From the NCBI GenBank assembly GCA_030065875.1, contig JASJCR010000019.1:1-64000 (forward strand): DNA of 64,000 nucleotides. The letters run 5' to 3'. The notes below the pieces were generated by a model. That model made no database searches. It was not told the DNA's origin and saw only the letters and a list, made by a program, of their open reading frames with translations. Positions 23,091 through 32,011 of the stretch are shown here, in pieces; the first letter of the stretch is position 1; each line of letters opens with the position of its first letter. The position numbers and the translations under genes were made by a program. Origin of the DNA: Ardenticatenaceae bacterium (lineage in GTDB: Bacteria > Chloroflexota > Anaerolineae > Promineifilales > Promineifilaceae).

Positions 23091-25736
23091 ATGAGATCGC
23101 GATTGTTTTTCATGTTCTGCCTCATGTTGGCCCTAATTGTGGCTGCCTGTGGTGGTTCAACCCCCGAAACGCCGGCTGAAGAGCCGGAAACCTCAACCGA
23201 ATCCACTTCATCTGAGGCTGAAGAGCCTGCAGAGGAAATGGAAGAGGAAGAGATGGCCGAAGAAGAGATGGAAGAGGAATCGATGGACGGCGTGGAAATT
23301 CGCTTTACCTACTATGCCGACGGCAACGAAGCCGACGTCATGCAGGGGTTGGTGGATGCCTTTCATGAGGCGAATTCCGACGTGACGGTTATCCTCGATA
23401 ACGTGCCTTATTCGACGATTGACGAGCAGTTGCCGGTGCAGGTGGAGACCGGAGAAGGTCCGGACATGGCTCGCATCACCAATTTTGGCACGTTCAGTGG
23501 CAACCTGCTGGATATGAGCAGCTACATGGCCGATCCGGATTACGTGCGGGCCAACTTCCCGGCCCCGGTGCTGGATGCGCTAGGTGAGCCGGGCGGCATC
23601 TACGGCTTCCCGGACGGTTTCACGGTGACCGGTCCCTACGTCAACAAGACCCTGTTTGACCAGGCGGGGGTGGATATGCCGGGTGCGGATGCCGGTTGGG
23701 CCGACTGGTCGGCCGCTGCGGCCGAAGTGGCTGAGGCCACCGGGGTACAGTACGCCATCTCCATCGATCGTACCGGTCATCGTTTTGCCGGACCGGCGAT
23801 GTCGAGCGGGGCGACCTTAATCGATGCCGACGGCAACTTCACCGTTGACACCGAAGGGTATCGGGCGTTTGCCGAAGAGCTCAACAGCTGGCACGAAGCG
23901 GGGATCACCCCCAGCGAAGTGTGGCTGGTGGGGGACAGCGTCAACAGCTGTATCGACTTTTTCAAGAGCGGCGACCTGGTGATGTGCATGAGCGGCAGCT
24001 GGCAGATCAACGGGTTGGCGGCCGATGTGGGTGACGCCTTTGACTGGGTGGTGGTACCCAATCCGAGCGGCCCAGGCGGTTCAACCGGCGTGGCCGGTGG
24101 AGCAGCCATCGTGGCTTTTGCCGACACCGAGCATCCGGAAGAAGTGTCTCGCTTTATGGAATTCCTGGCCCAGGCCGAGAATTACGCTCAGTTTTCAGCC
24201 GGAACCTTGATCTTGCCTGCTCATACAGAAGTGGCTTCTGGCGACGTTGAATACGCGACTGAGGATGCTCAGGTATTGGCGGCTTTGGCGGCTTACACGG
24301 CCGAGATTCCGAAGCTGCAGGATCAGGCGGTGCAGTTAAACGTGCATCCGTTCGCCTTTGCGTATTATCGCAACAGCGCCAACCGGATCGCCCAATATCT
24401 GGCTGGTGAGCTGACGATTGACGACGCCCTGGCCGGGCTGCAGGAAGATATCGATGATGCAATTGCTGAAGCGATGGCCTCTGTTCCGGCTGAAGAAGAG
24501 GCCGCCGAAGAAGAAATGGCTGAAGAAATGATGGAGCTTGAAGCGGCTGAGATTCGCTTTACCTACTATGCCGACGGCAACGAAGCTGACGTCATGCAGG
24601 GCCTGATCGATCAATTTAACGATGTTTATCCTCAGATCACCGTCATTCTCGACAACGTACCCTACTCGACGGTTGACGAGCAGCTGCCGGTGCAGGTGGA
24701 GACCGGAGAAGGTCCGGACATGGCTCGCATCACCAATTTTGGCACGTTCAGTGGCAACCTGCTGGATATGAGCGGCTATATGGCGGATCCGGATTACGTG
24801 CGGGCCAACTTCCCGGCACCGGTGCTGGATGCGTTGGGTGAGCCGGGCGGCATCTACGGTTTCCCGGACGGTTTCACGGTGACCGGCCCCTACGTCAACA
24901 AGACCCTGTTTGACCAGGCGGGGGTGGAGATGCCGGGTGCGGATGCCGGCTGGGCCGACTGGTCGGCCGCCGCGGCCGAAGTGGCTGAGGCCACCGGGGT
25001 GCAGTATGCCATCTCCATCGATCGTACCGGTCATCGTTTTGCCGGACCGGCGATGTCGAGCGGGGCCACCTTAATCGATGCCGACGGCAACTTCACCGTT
25101 GACACCGAAGGGTATCGGGCCTTTGCTGAAGAGCTCAACAGCTGGCACGAAGCGGGGATCACCCCCAGCGAAGTGTGGCTGGTGGGGGACAGCGTCAACA
25201 GCTGTATCGACTTTTTCAAGAGCGGCGATCTGGTGATGTGCATGAGCGGCAGCTGGCAGATCAACGGATTGGCGGCCGATGTGGGTGACGCGTTTGACTG
25301 GGTGGTGGTACCCAATCCGAGCGGCCCAGGCGGTTCAACCGGCGTGGCCGGTGGGGCGGCTATCGTGGCTTTTGCCGACACCGAACATCCGGAAGCGGTT
25401 TCCGCATTTATGGAATTCCTGGCCCAGGCCGAGAATTACGCTCAATTCTCAGCTGGAACCCTGATTTTGCCGGCCCACACCGAAGCGGCCGCTGGCGGGA
25501 TCGAATTTGAGACCGAAGATGCCCAGGTGTTAGCGGCTCTCGAAGCTTATACGGCCGAGATTCCGAAGCTGCAGGATCAGGCGGTGCAGTTAAACGTGCA
25601 TCCGTTCGCCTTTGCGTATTATCGCAACAGCGCCAACCGGATCGCCCAATATCTGGCCGGTGAGCTGACGATTGACGACGCCCTGGCCGGTATGCAGGAA
25701 GATATCGACGACGCTATCACCGAAGCTGGTGGCTAA
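23091..25736 (+). CDS. ABC sugar-binding lipoprotein with two fused binding domains
   Basis: 881 residues, about twice the length of a normal family 1 solute-binding protein. A lipoprotein signal ends LIVAACGG (Cys 20). A Glu/Met-rich stalk (EEMEEEEMAEEEMEEE) follows, then a complete binding domain (about 68-465), a second Glu-rich linker (about 470-485) and a second complete domain (about 486-881) nearly identical to the first. Both copies share NVPYST, GEGPDMARI, GGIYGFPDGFTVTGPYVNK and YYRNSANRIAQYLAGE. The gene lies directly upstream of two permeases, so it should feed a carbohydrate importer. AGGAG precedes the ATG. The fusion gives one anchored protein with two ligand sites. Confidence 0.93.
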   Translation: MRSRLFFMFCLMLALIVAACGGSTPETPAEEPETSTESTSSEAEEPAEEMEEEEMAEEEMEEESMDGVEIRFTYYADGNEADVMQGLVDAFHEANSDVTVILDNVPYSTIDEQLPVQVETGEGPDMARITNFGTFSGNLLDMSSYMADPDYVRANFPAPVLDALGEPGGIYGFPDGFTVTGPYVNKTLFDQAGVDMPGADAGWADWSAAAAEVAEATGVQYAISIDRTGHRFAGPAMSSGATLIDADGNFTVDTEGYRAFAEELNSWHEAGITPSEVWLVGDSVNSCIDFFKSGDLVMCMSGSWQINGLAADVGDAFDWVVVPNPSGPGGSTGVAGGAAIVAFADTEHPEEVSRFMEFLAQAENYAQFSAGTLILPAHTEVASGDVEYATEDAQVLAALAAYTAEIPKLQDQAVQLNVHPFAFAYYRNSANRIAQYLAGELTIDDALAGLQEDIDDAIAEAMASVPAEEEAAEEEMAEEMMELEAAEIRFTYYADGNEADVMQGLIDQFNDVYPQITVILDNVPYSTVDEQLPVQVETGEGPDMARITNFGTFSGNLLDMSGYMADPDYVRANFPAPVLDALGEPGGIYGFPDGFTVTGPYVNKTLFDQAGVEMPGADAGWADWSAAAAEVAEATGVQYAISIDRTGHRFAGPAMSSGATLIDADGNFTVDTEGYRAFAEELNSWHEAGITPSEVWLVGDSVNSCIDFFKSGDLVMCMSGSWQINGLAADVGDAFDWVVVPNPSGPGGSTGVAGGAAIVAFADTEHPEAVSAFMEFLAQAENYAQFSAGTLILPAHTEAAAGGIEFETEDAQVLAALEAYTAEIPKLQDQAVQLNVHPFAFAYYRNSANRIAQYLAGELTIDDALAGMQEDIDDAITEAGG
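23301..25736 (+). repeat. 1254-base in-frame direct duplication within the binding-protein gene
   Basis: CGCTTTACCTACTATGCCGA occurs at 23301 and 24555, and the match continues to the end of each domain, a period of 1254 bases or 418 codons. Long stretches (about 23430-24120 against 24684-25374) are almost base-identical, while the flanks differ at many positions, a mosaic pattern. Confidence 0.92.
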
Positions 25737-25827
25737 GTAGTAAAAAGTAAAAAAAGTTAAAAGTGAAAAGGGGGGTCGTCTCAAAGAAGTGATTTTCCTT
25801 TTTACTTTTGACTTTAGACCTTTAACT

Positions 25828-25850
25828 GGGCGACGCTTGCGTCGCCCTTT
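25828..25850 (+). terminator. Hairpin between binding protein and permease genes (attenuator-like)
   Basis: GGGCGACG and CGTCGCCC form 8-base GC-rich arms around CTTG, followed by TTTCC. It lies in the 146-base gap, which otherwise holds AAAGTTAAAAGT-type words. Partial termination here would give more binding protein than permease, as is usual for such operons. Confidence 0.5.
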
Positions 25851-25882
25851 CCCCATCCCACGCTTAATTTTGGAAAAAACTT

Positions 25883-26869
25883 ATGACTCGTGCCGCCTCA
25901 AGAATTTTTTCCCCCATTTACGACATCATAGTCGCCATTTTGGATGTGATCTTTGGCTCGCTGCAGCGGTTGATTGGCATCACCAATATGGCCTATGTGT
26001 TTGTCTTACCCAATTTGCTGATTTTCGGCATCTTTATTCTTTTTCCAGTCATCTTAAATTTTTTCTATGCGTTTACCGGATCGACAGAGTTTTTGTTAGC
26101 GGATCGGCCGTATGTTGGAACGCAAAATTTTGATCAGCTGTTTGACTGCGGCAGCTTTCTTGACCCCAACTCCTGTCGTGAAGACCTCTTTTGGCGGGCG
26201 GTTTTTAACACGGCCGGCTATGTCGTTTTCCAAGTTTCATTAATGGTCATCATCTCGCTGTTTACCGCCTTGATTCTCAACCGCAAGATCAAAGCACGGG
26301 GTTTCTTCCGCAGCGTCTTTTTCTACCCGGTTTTGCTGTCGCCCATCGTGGTGGCCTTGATCTGGAAGTGGATTTTGCAGGAGAACGGGCTGTTTAACGG
26401 TGTTTTAGACGGGTTGGGCTACGACAAAGTTATGTTTCTGACCAACGTTGGCTGGGCCCGATTTTGGGTCATTATTATCAGCGTGTGGGCCTATATGGGG
26501 TTTTATACGCTGATTTTGCTGGCTGGGCTGCAGGCGATTCCAACTACTTTGTATGAAGCCGCTCAAATTGACGGGGCAACCGGCTGGGATGCCTTTCGCA
26601 AAATTACCCTGCCGCTCCTGCGCCCCACGATGCTTGTAGTGATAATTTTGTCATTAATTCGAGCGGTCCAAATCTTCGATATCATTTTCGCCTTTACCCG
26701 CGGCGGTCCCGGTACCGCTACGCTGACCCTGGTGCAATATATCTACGACATCGGATTTGCCAGCCCGGCCCGCCGGTTTGGAACCGCCTCAGCCGCCTCG
26801 ATTTTGATGGCTGGGGTTCTGGTGGTGGCTACCTTAATGCAGCTCTATATCAACCGGGAGGAAAATTAA
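25883..26869 (+). CDS. ABC sugar transporter permease, MalF/UgpA type
   Basis: 328 residues with about six membrane segments, the first at residues 33-58 (NMAYVFVLPNLLIFGIFILF, described by its ends). The cytoplasmic EAA loop that contacts the ATPase reads YEAAQIDGATGWDAFRKITLPLL near residue 225. A cysteine-bearing periplasmic loop (FDCGSFLDPNSC) lies near residue 86. Two bases before the next permease, it forms the inner-membrane channel with it. The ATP-binding subunit is absent from the window and is likely shared (MsmK/UgpC type) and encoded elsewhere. Confidence 0.93.
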   Translation: MTRAASRIFSPIYDIIVAILDVIFGSLQRLIGITNMAYVFVLPNLLIFGIFILFPVILNFFYAFTGSTEFLLADRPYVGTQNFDQLFDCGSFLDPNSCREDLFWRAVFNTAGYVVFQVSLMVIISLFTALILNRKIKARGFFRSVFFYPVLLSPIVVALIWKWILQENGLFNGVLDGLGYDKVMFLTNVGWARFWVIIISVWAYMGFYTLILLAGLQAIPTTLYEAAQIDGATGWDAFRKITLPLLRPTMLVVIILSLIRAVQIFDIIFAFTRGGPGTATLTLVQYIYDIGFASPARRFGTASAASILMAGVLVVATLMQLYINREEN

Positions 26870-26870
26870 C

Positions 26871-27923
26871 ATGTCCGCCGTTTCTAATTATTTAACCCGC
26901 ACCCGTGGAAAAAATAGTCTGCACGTGACCGACATGTTGACTTACCTCTATCTCTCGCTGGGCACAATTATCATGTTTGGCCCGGTATTGTGGCTGATCA
27001 TCAGCTCGTTCAAAAGCTCTGGCGAGGTGGTTAAATTCCCGCCGCGCCTGCTCCCATACCAGCAAGAGATGGTCACGATTGAAGGGTATGACGAGCCGCT
27101 GCCGCTGTTTAACGCCACCCTGGAAGATGGGTCGGTGCGCCAGCTGGCTCAGGTGCGCCGGATCGGTCTGGAATCTCAGCTGGTTGATCCGGCCAACCCG
27201 GAGGAAATTATCAAGGTGCCGATCGATCAGCGAGAGCCGGTCGAACAGGTGGTTTTTAGCCTGGCAAACTACCAGGAGGGCATTCAAAGCTTTAATTTTG
27301 CCCGCTATTTGTGGAACTCGGTGTTTGTGACGGTGATGGCCACCATTTTGACGCTCCTGGTCAACAGCATGGCCGCCTTTGCCCTGAGCAAGTATAAATT
27401 TCGCGGCCGGAACACCATCTTTATCATCATGATCAGCACCCTAATGGTGCCGATTTCGGTTATTCTCGTGCCGATTTTTCTGGTGATTACTCAGGTGGGG
27501 TGGAACAACACCCTCATCGGCATTATTGTGCCAGGGGCAGCCACGCCAACCGGGGTCTTTCTGCTGCGGCAGTACATGCTTACGATTCCTGATGAGCTAA
27601 TCGATTCAGCCCGTATTGACGGGGCCAGCGAATGGCGCATTTATTTGCAGATTATTTTGCCATTGGCCCGGCCGGCGCTGGCGGTGCTGATGATTTTTTC
27701 AATTATGTGGCGCTGGAATGACTTTTTGTGGCCCAAAATCGTCTTGACCCAGAGCGAACTGTTTACCTTGCAGGTGGGGCTGCAGACTTTTCAAAGTGAT
27801 TTGACAATTCAGTGGCATCTTATATTGGCCATGACGGTGTTAACGATGCTGCCCATCACTTTTGTGTTTGCCTTTTTGCAGAAATACATCACTACCGGGA
27901 TCGCCACAACCGGAATGAAGTAA
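26871..27923 (+). CDS. ABC sugar transporter permease, MalG/UgpE type
   Basis: 350 residues. The first membrane segment is near residues 22-45 and a long extracytoplasmic stretch of about 85 residues follows. Five more segments come after it, with the EAA loop DSARIDGASEWRIYLQIILPLA near residue 243 and a C-terminal FAFLQKYITTGIATTGMK, typical of MalG-type subunits. It pairs with the preceding permease, two bases upstream. The extended loop (EGYDEPLPLFNATLEDGS onward) is longer than in E. coli MalG and is seen in other Chloroflexota permeases. It converges with the membrane protein gene that ends six bases downstream. Confidence 0.92.
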   Translation: MSAVSNYLTRTRGKNSLHVTDMLTYLYLSLGTIIMFGPVLWLIISSFKSSGEVVKFPPRLLPYQQEMVTIEGYDEPLPLFNATLEDGSVRQLAQVRRIGLESQLVDPANPEEIIKVPIDQREPVEQVVFSLANYQEGIQSFNFARYLWNSVFVTVMATILTLLVNSMAAFALSKYKFRGRNTIFIIMISTLMVPISVILVPIFLVITQVGWNNTLIGIIVPGAATPTGVFLLRQYMLTIPDELIDSARIDGASEWRIYLQIILPLARPALAVLMIFSIMWRWNDFLWPKIVLTQSELFTLQVGLQTFQSDLTIQWHLILAMTVLTMLPITFVFAFLQKYITTGIATTGMK

Positions 27924-27928
27924 AACGT

Positions 27929-28621
27929 TTATTCTTTTTGCCAAAACAGCAGGGCCAGCGCGGCCGAAATGACGATGACCGCGCTACCCATGCCCAAATT
28001 AATGAGCAGGAACAGCGGGACGATCAGCTCGAATACATAAGCGGCCGCGGACAGCATACAAAATAGGCCGTTGAGCAAAAAGGTAACGCGGATGACCTTC
28101 TCCAGCCGGCCGCCTGAAAAAACCGGGGCCGCAAATAGAGAGGCCGCGCCTAAAAATACCGTCCAGCCGAGCATATTCATGGCGGAAATGGCGGAGTAGG
28201 GATTGGCCTGCACGACCTGCTCCAATCCGGCAAGCGTTCCTTTTATAAGTGCCAGTCTCACCGCACTAATTTGAATAAAGTAGTTTGCGCCCGTCAAAAT
28301 GGCGAACCCCAGGGCAAAGGCCAGGCTGATCCGGGTAAACACTTTCTGTTCGGCCGGGGCCAGATCGTGAATACAGCTAAAGAGAATCACGTACAACACG
28401 CCGATGAGGATAACCATCAGGCGTGCCAAATCCGGGAGCAGTGAAGGGTATTGGTTGGTGTAGACCACATAGTCGGCCAGATTTGTCCACGTAAATAGCG
28501 GATTGATCATCACCAGGGCGATGAAGCAGACGGTGAAAACAATCCAGGCCAGCGTTGCTAGAAGCGCCGACCAATACCCCAGTTTGATGGTGTTGGGATT
28601 GATTTGGGTTTTGGTAAACAC
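27929..28621 (-). CDS. Unknown integral membrane protein, six helices
   Basis: 230 residues of mostly hydrophobic sequence with about six membrane helices: near residues 15-38, 68-84, 97-113, 148-165, 177-197 and 200-225. Short polar loops between them include CIHDLAPAEQKVFTR and FSGGRLEKVIR. There is no catalytic motif I recognise; the layout is like small DUF4386-type membrane proteins, but that is only resemblance. It is convergent with the sugar permease, and its start lies against an AT-rich TTAGTTATTTGTTATTGG repeat with no clear ribosome site. Confidence 0.7.
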   Translation of the reverse strand: MFTKTQINPNTIKLGYWSALLATLAWIVFTVCFIALVMINPLFTWTNLADYVVYTNQYPSLLPDLARLMVILIGVLYVILFSCIHDLAPAEQKVFTRISLAFALGFAILTGANYFIQISAVRLALIKGTLAGLEQVVQANPYSAISAMNMLGWTVFLGAASLFAAPVFSGGRLEKVIRVTFLLNGLFCMLSAAAYVFELIVPLFLLINLGMGSAVIVISAALALLFWQKE

Positions 28622-28633
28622 GGTATTTTTCCT

Positions 28634-28980
28634 TTATTAGTTATTTGTTATTGGTTATTGCTAACCGTGCAACAGATTATTTCTTCGAAAGAGAGAGCCA
28701 GGGGGAGGGGGGTTCAGGGACGGACAATTTGCTTGATCAAGGAGAAAATGCGCTTTTCAGTCCGACATATTCCCCCTCCCGATTCGGGAGGGGGTTAGGG
28801 GGTGGGTCTTGCAGCGTTCTCTCACCCCTCCCCCAGCCCCTCCCCGACGCGGGGAGGGGAGCTTGTTGGACTGAATGAGAACGGAATTTTCACCTGTCCG
28901 CCCCTGAATCAACGCGGTGAAGGGAGCTTACCGGACCGTTTGAGGGCAGAATTTTTACCTGTCTATCCCTGAACCATTGG
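28634..28980. repeat. GC-rich palindromic element, copy 2, with long conserved flanks
   Basis: Core at 28772-28859: CCCCCTCCCGATTCGGGAGGGGG, TTAGGGGGTGGGTC and CCCCTCCCCGACGCGGGGAGGGG. Left flank ACAATTTGCTTGATCAAGGAG and GCGCTTTTCAGTC recurs in reverse orientation after copy 5 near 46190-46230. The right flank ACCGTTTGAGGGCAGAAT recurs after copy 4 near 40060. An AT-rich repeat precedes it at 28634-28666. Confidence 0.8.
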
Positions 28981-28991
28981 GAGAGGGAGAT

Positions 28992-29288
28992 TTAATTCAG
29001 CAGGCAGCAGGAAAGAGGATAGGCCCGATAAGGAACTGCCGATAGGGAAATAAAATAGAATGAAGCCGGTTGGATTGTGCAGGATGTTTCCGCAGGAATT
29101 GAGAGAAATGTGTTTGGAAGGGAGGGCTTCCAGATGTTGCAGAATAGGATGGGGATGCTTAGGAGTTGCCAGAGCAAAATGAGGCCATTATTACCGGAAG
29201 CTGTTTTAGGGTAGCCGCCGCAAGACAAAAAAACCGGTAAGGTCGACAGCGTCAATAGCAAAATGATGAGTTGATCTACATGGATCAT
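28992..29288 (-). CDS. Doubtful small membrane protein
   Basis: 98-codon frame whose N-terminus is a plausible hydrophobic helix (LIILLLTLSTLPVFLSC, residues 7-23), with further hydrophobic stretches and an unusual number of Ser, Pro and Cys. No ribosome site is visible and no family is recognised. It lies in a repeat-rich gap, starts 25 bases from the end of the next gene and has no partner. It may be chance; I list it only because the hydrophobic N-terminus is consistent. Confidence 0.25.
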   Translation of the reverse strand: MIHVDQLIILLLTLSTLPVFLSCGGYPKTASGNNGLILLWQLLSIPILFCNIWKPSLPNTFLSIPAETSCTIQPASFYFISLSAVPYRAYPLSCCLLN

Positions 29289-29312
29289 GCCGTCACTTTA
29301 TCAAAAACGTTC

Positions 29313-30980
29313 TTACTCATTCTGGTCTAACCACCGTTCGAGCCCGTTAAGCATGGACAAGACGGTAATCGCCGGGTAATTAAGCCGCTCAACCAGCTGA
29401 GCGGCAGGGGTTGGCCGCCAGGGGGCAGATTTTCTATAGCGTTTTGGGTCCTGGGTCCCACTGCGCAAGTGGGGAAAAGCGCTGTATAAAACAGCAATAT
29501 CCGGGCCGCCAATCTCTTCGTCAATCACCCGCTGGTTAACGGCCGGGGGGTCACGCTCAATCAGCCGGCTCAATCGTTCAAGAGTGGCATTAATGTCCGA
29601 TAGAATATCTTCTCCATCTCCTTCGTTTGTGACCTGGGACTCAAGCCCACTCGATGATTCAACCCGGTCGAGGTCATCCATTTTGACGCTGGCATAGCGC
29701 ATGTATGGTGCATCGGACGGTAAGTCACTTCCTGAAAGGGTGCCAGGCGTGGCACGCAGCGACTTCCTTTCTCCCGCTTCCCAAAACAGCCAAGGGTCTA
29801 GACCGATGATCGCGTCGCTCACCCGATCTAGCAATGAGTTGTAAGGCACGAGCCAGGGGGCACCATAGCTGGCGGTGGTCAGATAGCGCCACCCGGCGGT
29901 CAACATAGGCGGTTGGCTGATGGGGCCGGCCTGATAAAGGGCGTCTTTCAAACGGCCGGACGCCTGAGGATCGTTTCCCGCATCCTCGACCTTCAATAAT
30001 GCGCCCCACCCGGCCGCCAGGACATCCGGATGTGGTCCAAGCATGCCTGTCAGATTTTCAAACAGATTGATACACCACTCTTGACGGATCTCCCGGCTGT
30101 GTAAATAAAGGTGGAAGCCGTACAAACCCAACATCGGATTTTCAAATTCGGCGTTGAGCAGCCGCTGCAGCTCGCGTTCGCTGATGGCCACGCCACGGGA
30201 GATCGCCTCCAGGGCACGAGTGGCCTGCCCCAGTTCGTCGGAGGCTGGGTCAAAGCCGACACCTGGCCGGACAATCAAAACGGCCATTGAAGAAAAATCA
30301 ACCCGTCTCAGACGGAGATCCTGCATGGCAACAAGAAACACCTGGGTTTGCCACCCTTCACTGAGGTAGAGCATCTGCCGCAGCTCTCGGCCGTCCGCTG
30401 TCTCAACCTGCAGCCAATAGGAACCGGGCTCTAAGTTGAGATGGATGGAAACGGTCCCTGCCGAGGCCCGCCATATCCCGTCAGTTTCAAAATTAAATAC
30501 GAGACGAACCTGGCCGTCTGCGTTAACCTGATGGAGGGTTAGCCCCCGCGCCGGATTTTCGCCCCCTTTCTCCTGGCGAAGCTCACGCACAAAAAGCAGC
30601 AAGTGTGCGCCACCGATGGTCATGTCTGGCAGCATCTGCGGTGAGGACAGGCTGTCGGTGTGGGCCAGATCCCCATGGCTTTCGCGGCTTGTACGCGCCT
30701 GAGTAACCGGTGCGGCGGAGGCAATCTCCAATTTTTGAGTCGGTGTGACTCGTTTGGTTGGCTCATCGGAAATTAGCTTGACGATTTGCGTATCGGTCTC
30801 GCTGCCGGCCGAAAAAACAACTTGATACAATCCAGGTGGTAAATCTACTTCATGGAGACCAATCCCCTGGCCACCTGGGACCAGCTTTAGCTGGTTGTCG
30901 AGAACCGCGACCTGGGTGTAATCGCTATCCGGTTCGAGAATCAGCCGTATATTGCTCTCTGCGGCGTTATTAACTGACAT
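29313..30980 (-). CDS. Unknown protein, third gene of the hydrolase-caspase operon
   Basis: 555 residues from ATG 30980, chosen because GGTGAGG stands six bases upstream; it overlaps the end of the caspase gene by 11 bases. The first 80 residues look like a small beta-sandwich (VDLPPGLYQVVFSAG, as in PEGA-like domains), and a second similar module follows near residues 125-210 (LNLEPGSYWLQVETADGREL), joined by a polar linker. The C-terminal 330 residues are mainly helical, with no catalytic motif I recognise. It may be a scaffold, sensor or protease target. I find no family name for it; translational overlap with the caspase argues for a shared function. Confidence 0.75.
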   Translation of the reverse strand: MSVNNAAESNIRLILEPDSDYTQVAVLDNQLKLVPGGQGIGLHEVDLPPGLYQVVFSAGSETDTQIVKLISDEPTKRVTPTQKLEIASAAPVTQARTSRESHGDLAHTDSLSSPQMLPDMTIGGAHLLLFVRELRQEKGGENPARGLTLHQVNADGQVRLVFNFETDGIWRASAGTVSIHLNLEPGSYWLQVETADGRELRQMLYLSEGWQTQVFLVAMQDLRLRRVDFSSMAVLIVRPGVGFDPASDELGQATRALEAISRGVAISERELQRLLNAEFENPMLGLYGFHLYLHSREIRQEWCINLFENLTGMLGPHPDVLAAGWGALLKVEDAGNDPQASGRLKDALYQAGPISQPPMLTAGWRYLTTASYGAPWLVPYNSLLDRVSDAIIGLDPWLFWEAGERKSLRATPGTLSGSDLPSDAPYMRYASVKMDDLDRVESSSGLESQVTNEGDGEDILSDINATLERLSRLIERDPPAVNQRVIDEEIGGPDIAVLYSAFPHLRSGTQDPKRYRKSAPWRPTPAAQLVERLNYPAITVLSMLNGLERWLDQNE

Positions 30981-32010
30981 GTAATACCTCACCTTCTAGC
31001 ATGGGAGGAATTTTTTTCAAAATCTCTATATGCTCTCCCGTCGCAGTTAGATAAGTAAACTCCACCAGCTGGTTGGGGGCAAGCTGGTAGCGGAAGAGGG
31101 TCTCGGACAGAATCTCTTCGGGCACATTGAGCGGGATAGACCCCGAAGCCAGCCACTGGCGGTTTGTCGTTCCGGGGGGCAGGGTCACCTCTACCGTCGT
31201 TTTTTGAGTTTCATCGAGGGCAACAAAGATGATCTGTTTCCCTTCCGGAGCGTGAACCTGAGCACTTTGAGGCTCTACCTTGTGTTCTTTGGCCAGCTCG
31301 GGCAGCTTCATTTTTATGTAATCACCCAAGGTGTCGGCCGTGATGTTGCCGTTTTGATCTGTTTTGGCCTCTCCCTGTAAACCCCTTAGAAGTACCGTGG
31401 TAAACAGGCCGCTAAACTGGTTAGATGCCGGAGCGCTGTCTAGATCGGCTTCACTCGCCTTCTCTCCCCAGGCGGCGGCAAAGGCGTAGCAGTGTTTGGT
31501 GGGGGTACGCGGGATGGGATCGGGGACGAACAGCGCCATGGGTGGAATTTGACGCCACTGCAGCTGATTGCGACAGCAGTCCATCACCAGGATTACTTCG
31601 TCAAAAAGTGCGGATTCAACCAGCGCCTTTGCGGATTCTTTGCCGGGAATCGAATGGAGGTGATAGTTTGCTGCGGTCGCCTTCGGAAGTAGGAGCCAGG
31701 CTTCTTCCGAATCGTGGGAAATGCCGTGCCCAGAAAAAAACAGGTAAAGACGACGGGCGACCGGCGAGTCCAAAAATTCAGACTTCTCCAGCATAACCTC
31801 TTCGATCTTGTTGGAAATATTGACGGCCGTCAAATCCTCTGATTCTTGAATCAAATGGACATTTTCTTCGGGTAGATTGCCCCCATTGGGATCAATCAGC
31901 CATTTGATAAAATCATTGGCGTCGTTTACCGCACCTTGAAGCGGCCCGATTGTTGCTGGATAGTTGTTGACCCCTAAGACGATCGCGATGTCTCGATCAT
32001 TCTTGGCCAT
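30970..32010 (-). CDS. Caspase-family (C14) cysteine protease, orthocaspase-like
   Basis: 346 residues from ATG 32010; a TTG at 32019 is also possible and would overlap the hydrolase gene. Caspase fold: AIVLGVNNYP near residue 9, LQGAVNDANDF near 24, catalytic His in LFFSGHGIS (residue 95) and catalytic Cys in LVMDCCRNQ (Cys 146, D-x-C pattern). The residues after the Cys are RNQ instead of the metacaspase HSG. The final 120 residues are beta-rich and resemble an added binding domain. No membrane segment is seen, so it acts in the cytoplasm. It lies between a hydrolase and an unknown protein in a tight operon. Confidence 0.88.
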   Translation of the reverse strand: MAKNDRDIAIVLGVNNYPATIGPLQGAVNDANDFIKWLIDPNGGNLPEENVHLIQESEDLTAVNISNKIEEVMLEKSEFLDSPVARRLYLFFSGHGISHDSEEAWLLLPKATAANYHLHSIPGKESAKALVESALFDEVILVMDCCRNQLQWRQIPPMALFVPDPIPRTPTKHCYAFAAAWGEKASEADLDSAPASNQFSGLFTTVLLRGLQGEAKTDQNGNITADTLGDYIKMKLPELAKEHKVEPQSAQVHAPEGKQIIFVALDETQKTTVEVTLPPGTTNRQWLASGSIPLNVPEEILSETLFRYQLAPNQLVEFTYLTATGEHIEILKKIPPMLEGEVLHVS

Positions 32011-32011
32011 C

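Noticed and set aside
24336-25034. Long minus-strand frame opposite the sugar-binding protein gene
   Set aside because: Antisense to a clear binding-protein gene in a GC-biased region; a matching frame occurs opposite the first copy, as expected from the duplication.
23091-25736. Tandem binding domains as an assembly artefact
   Set aside because: The two copies differ at many bases in their flanks and have distinct linkers, so a simple duplicated contig error is unlikely, though long reads would settle it.
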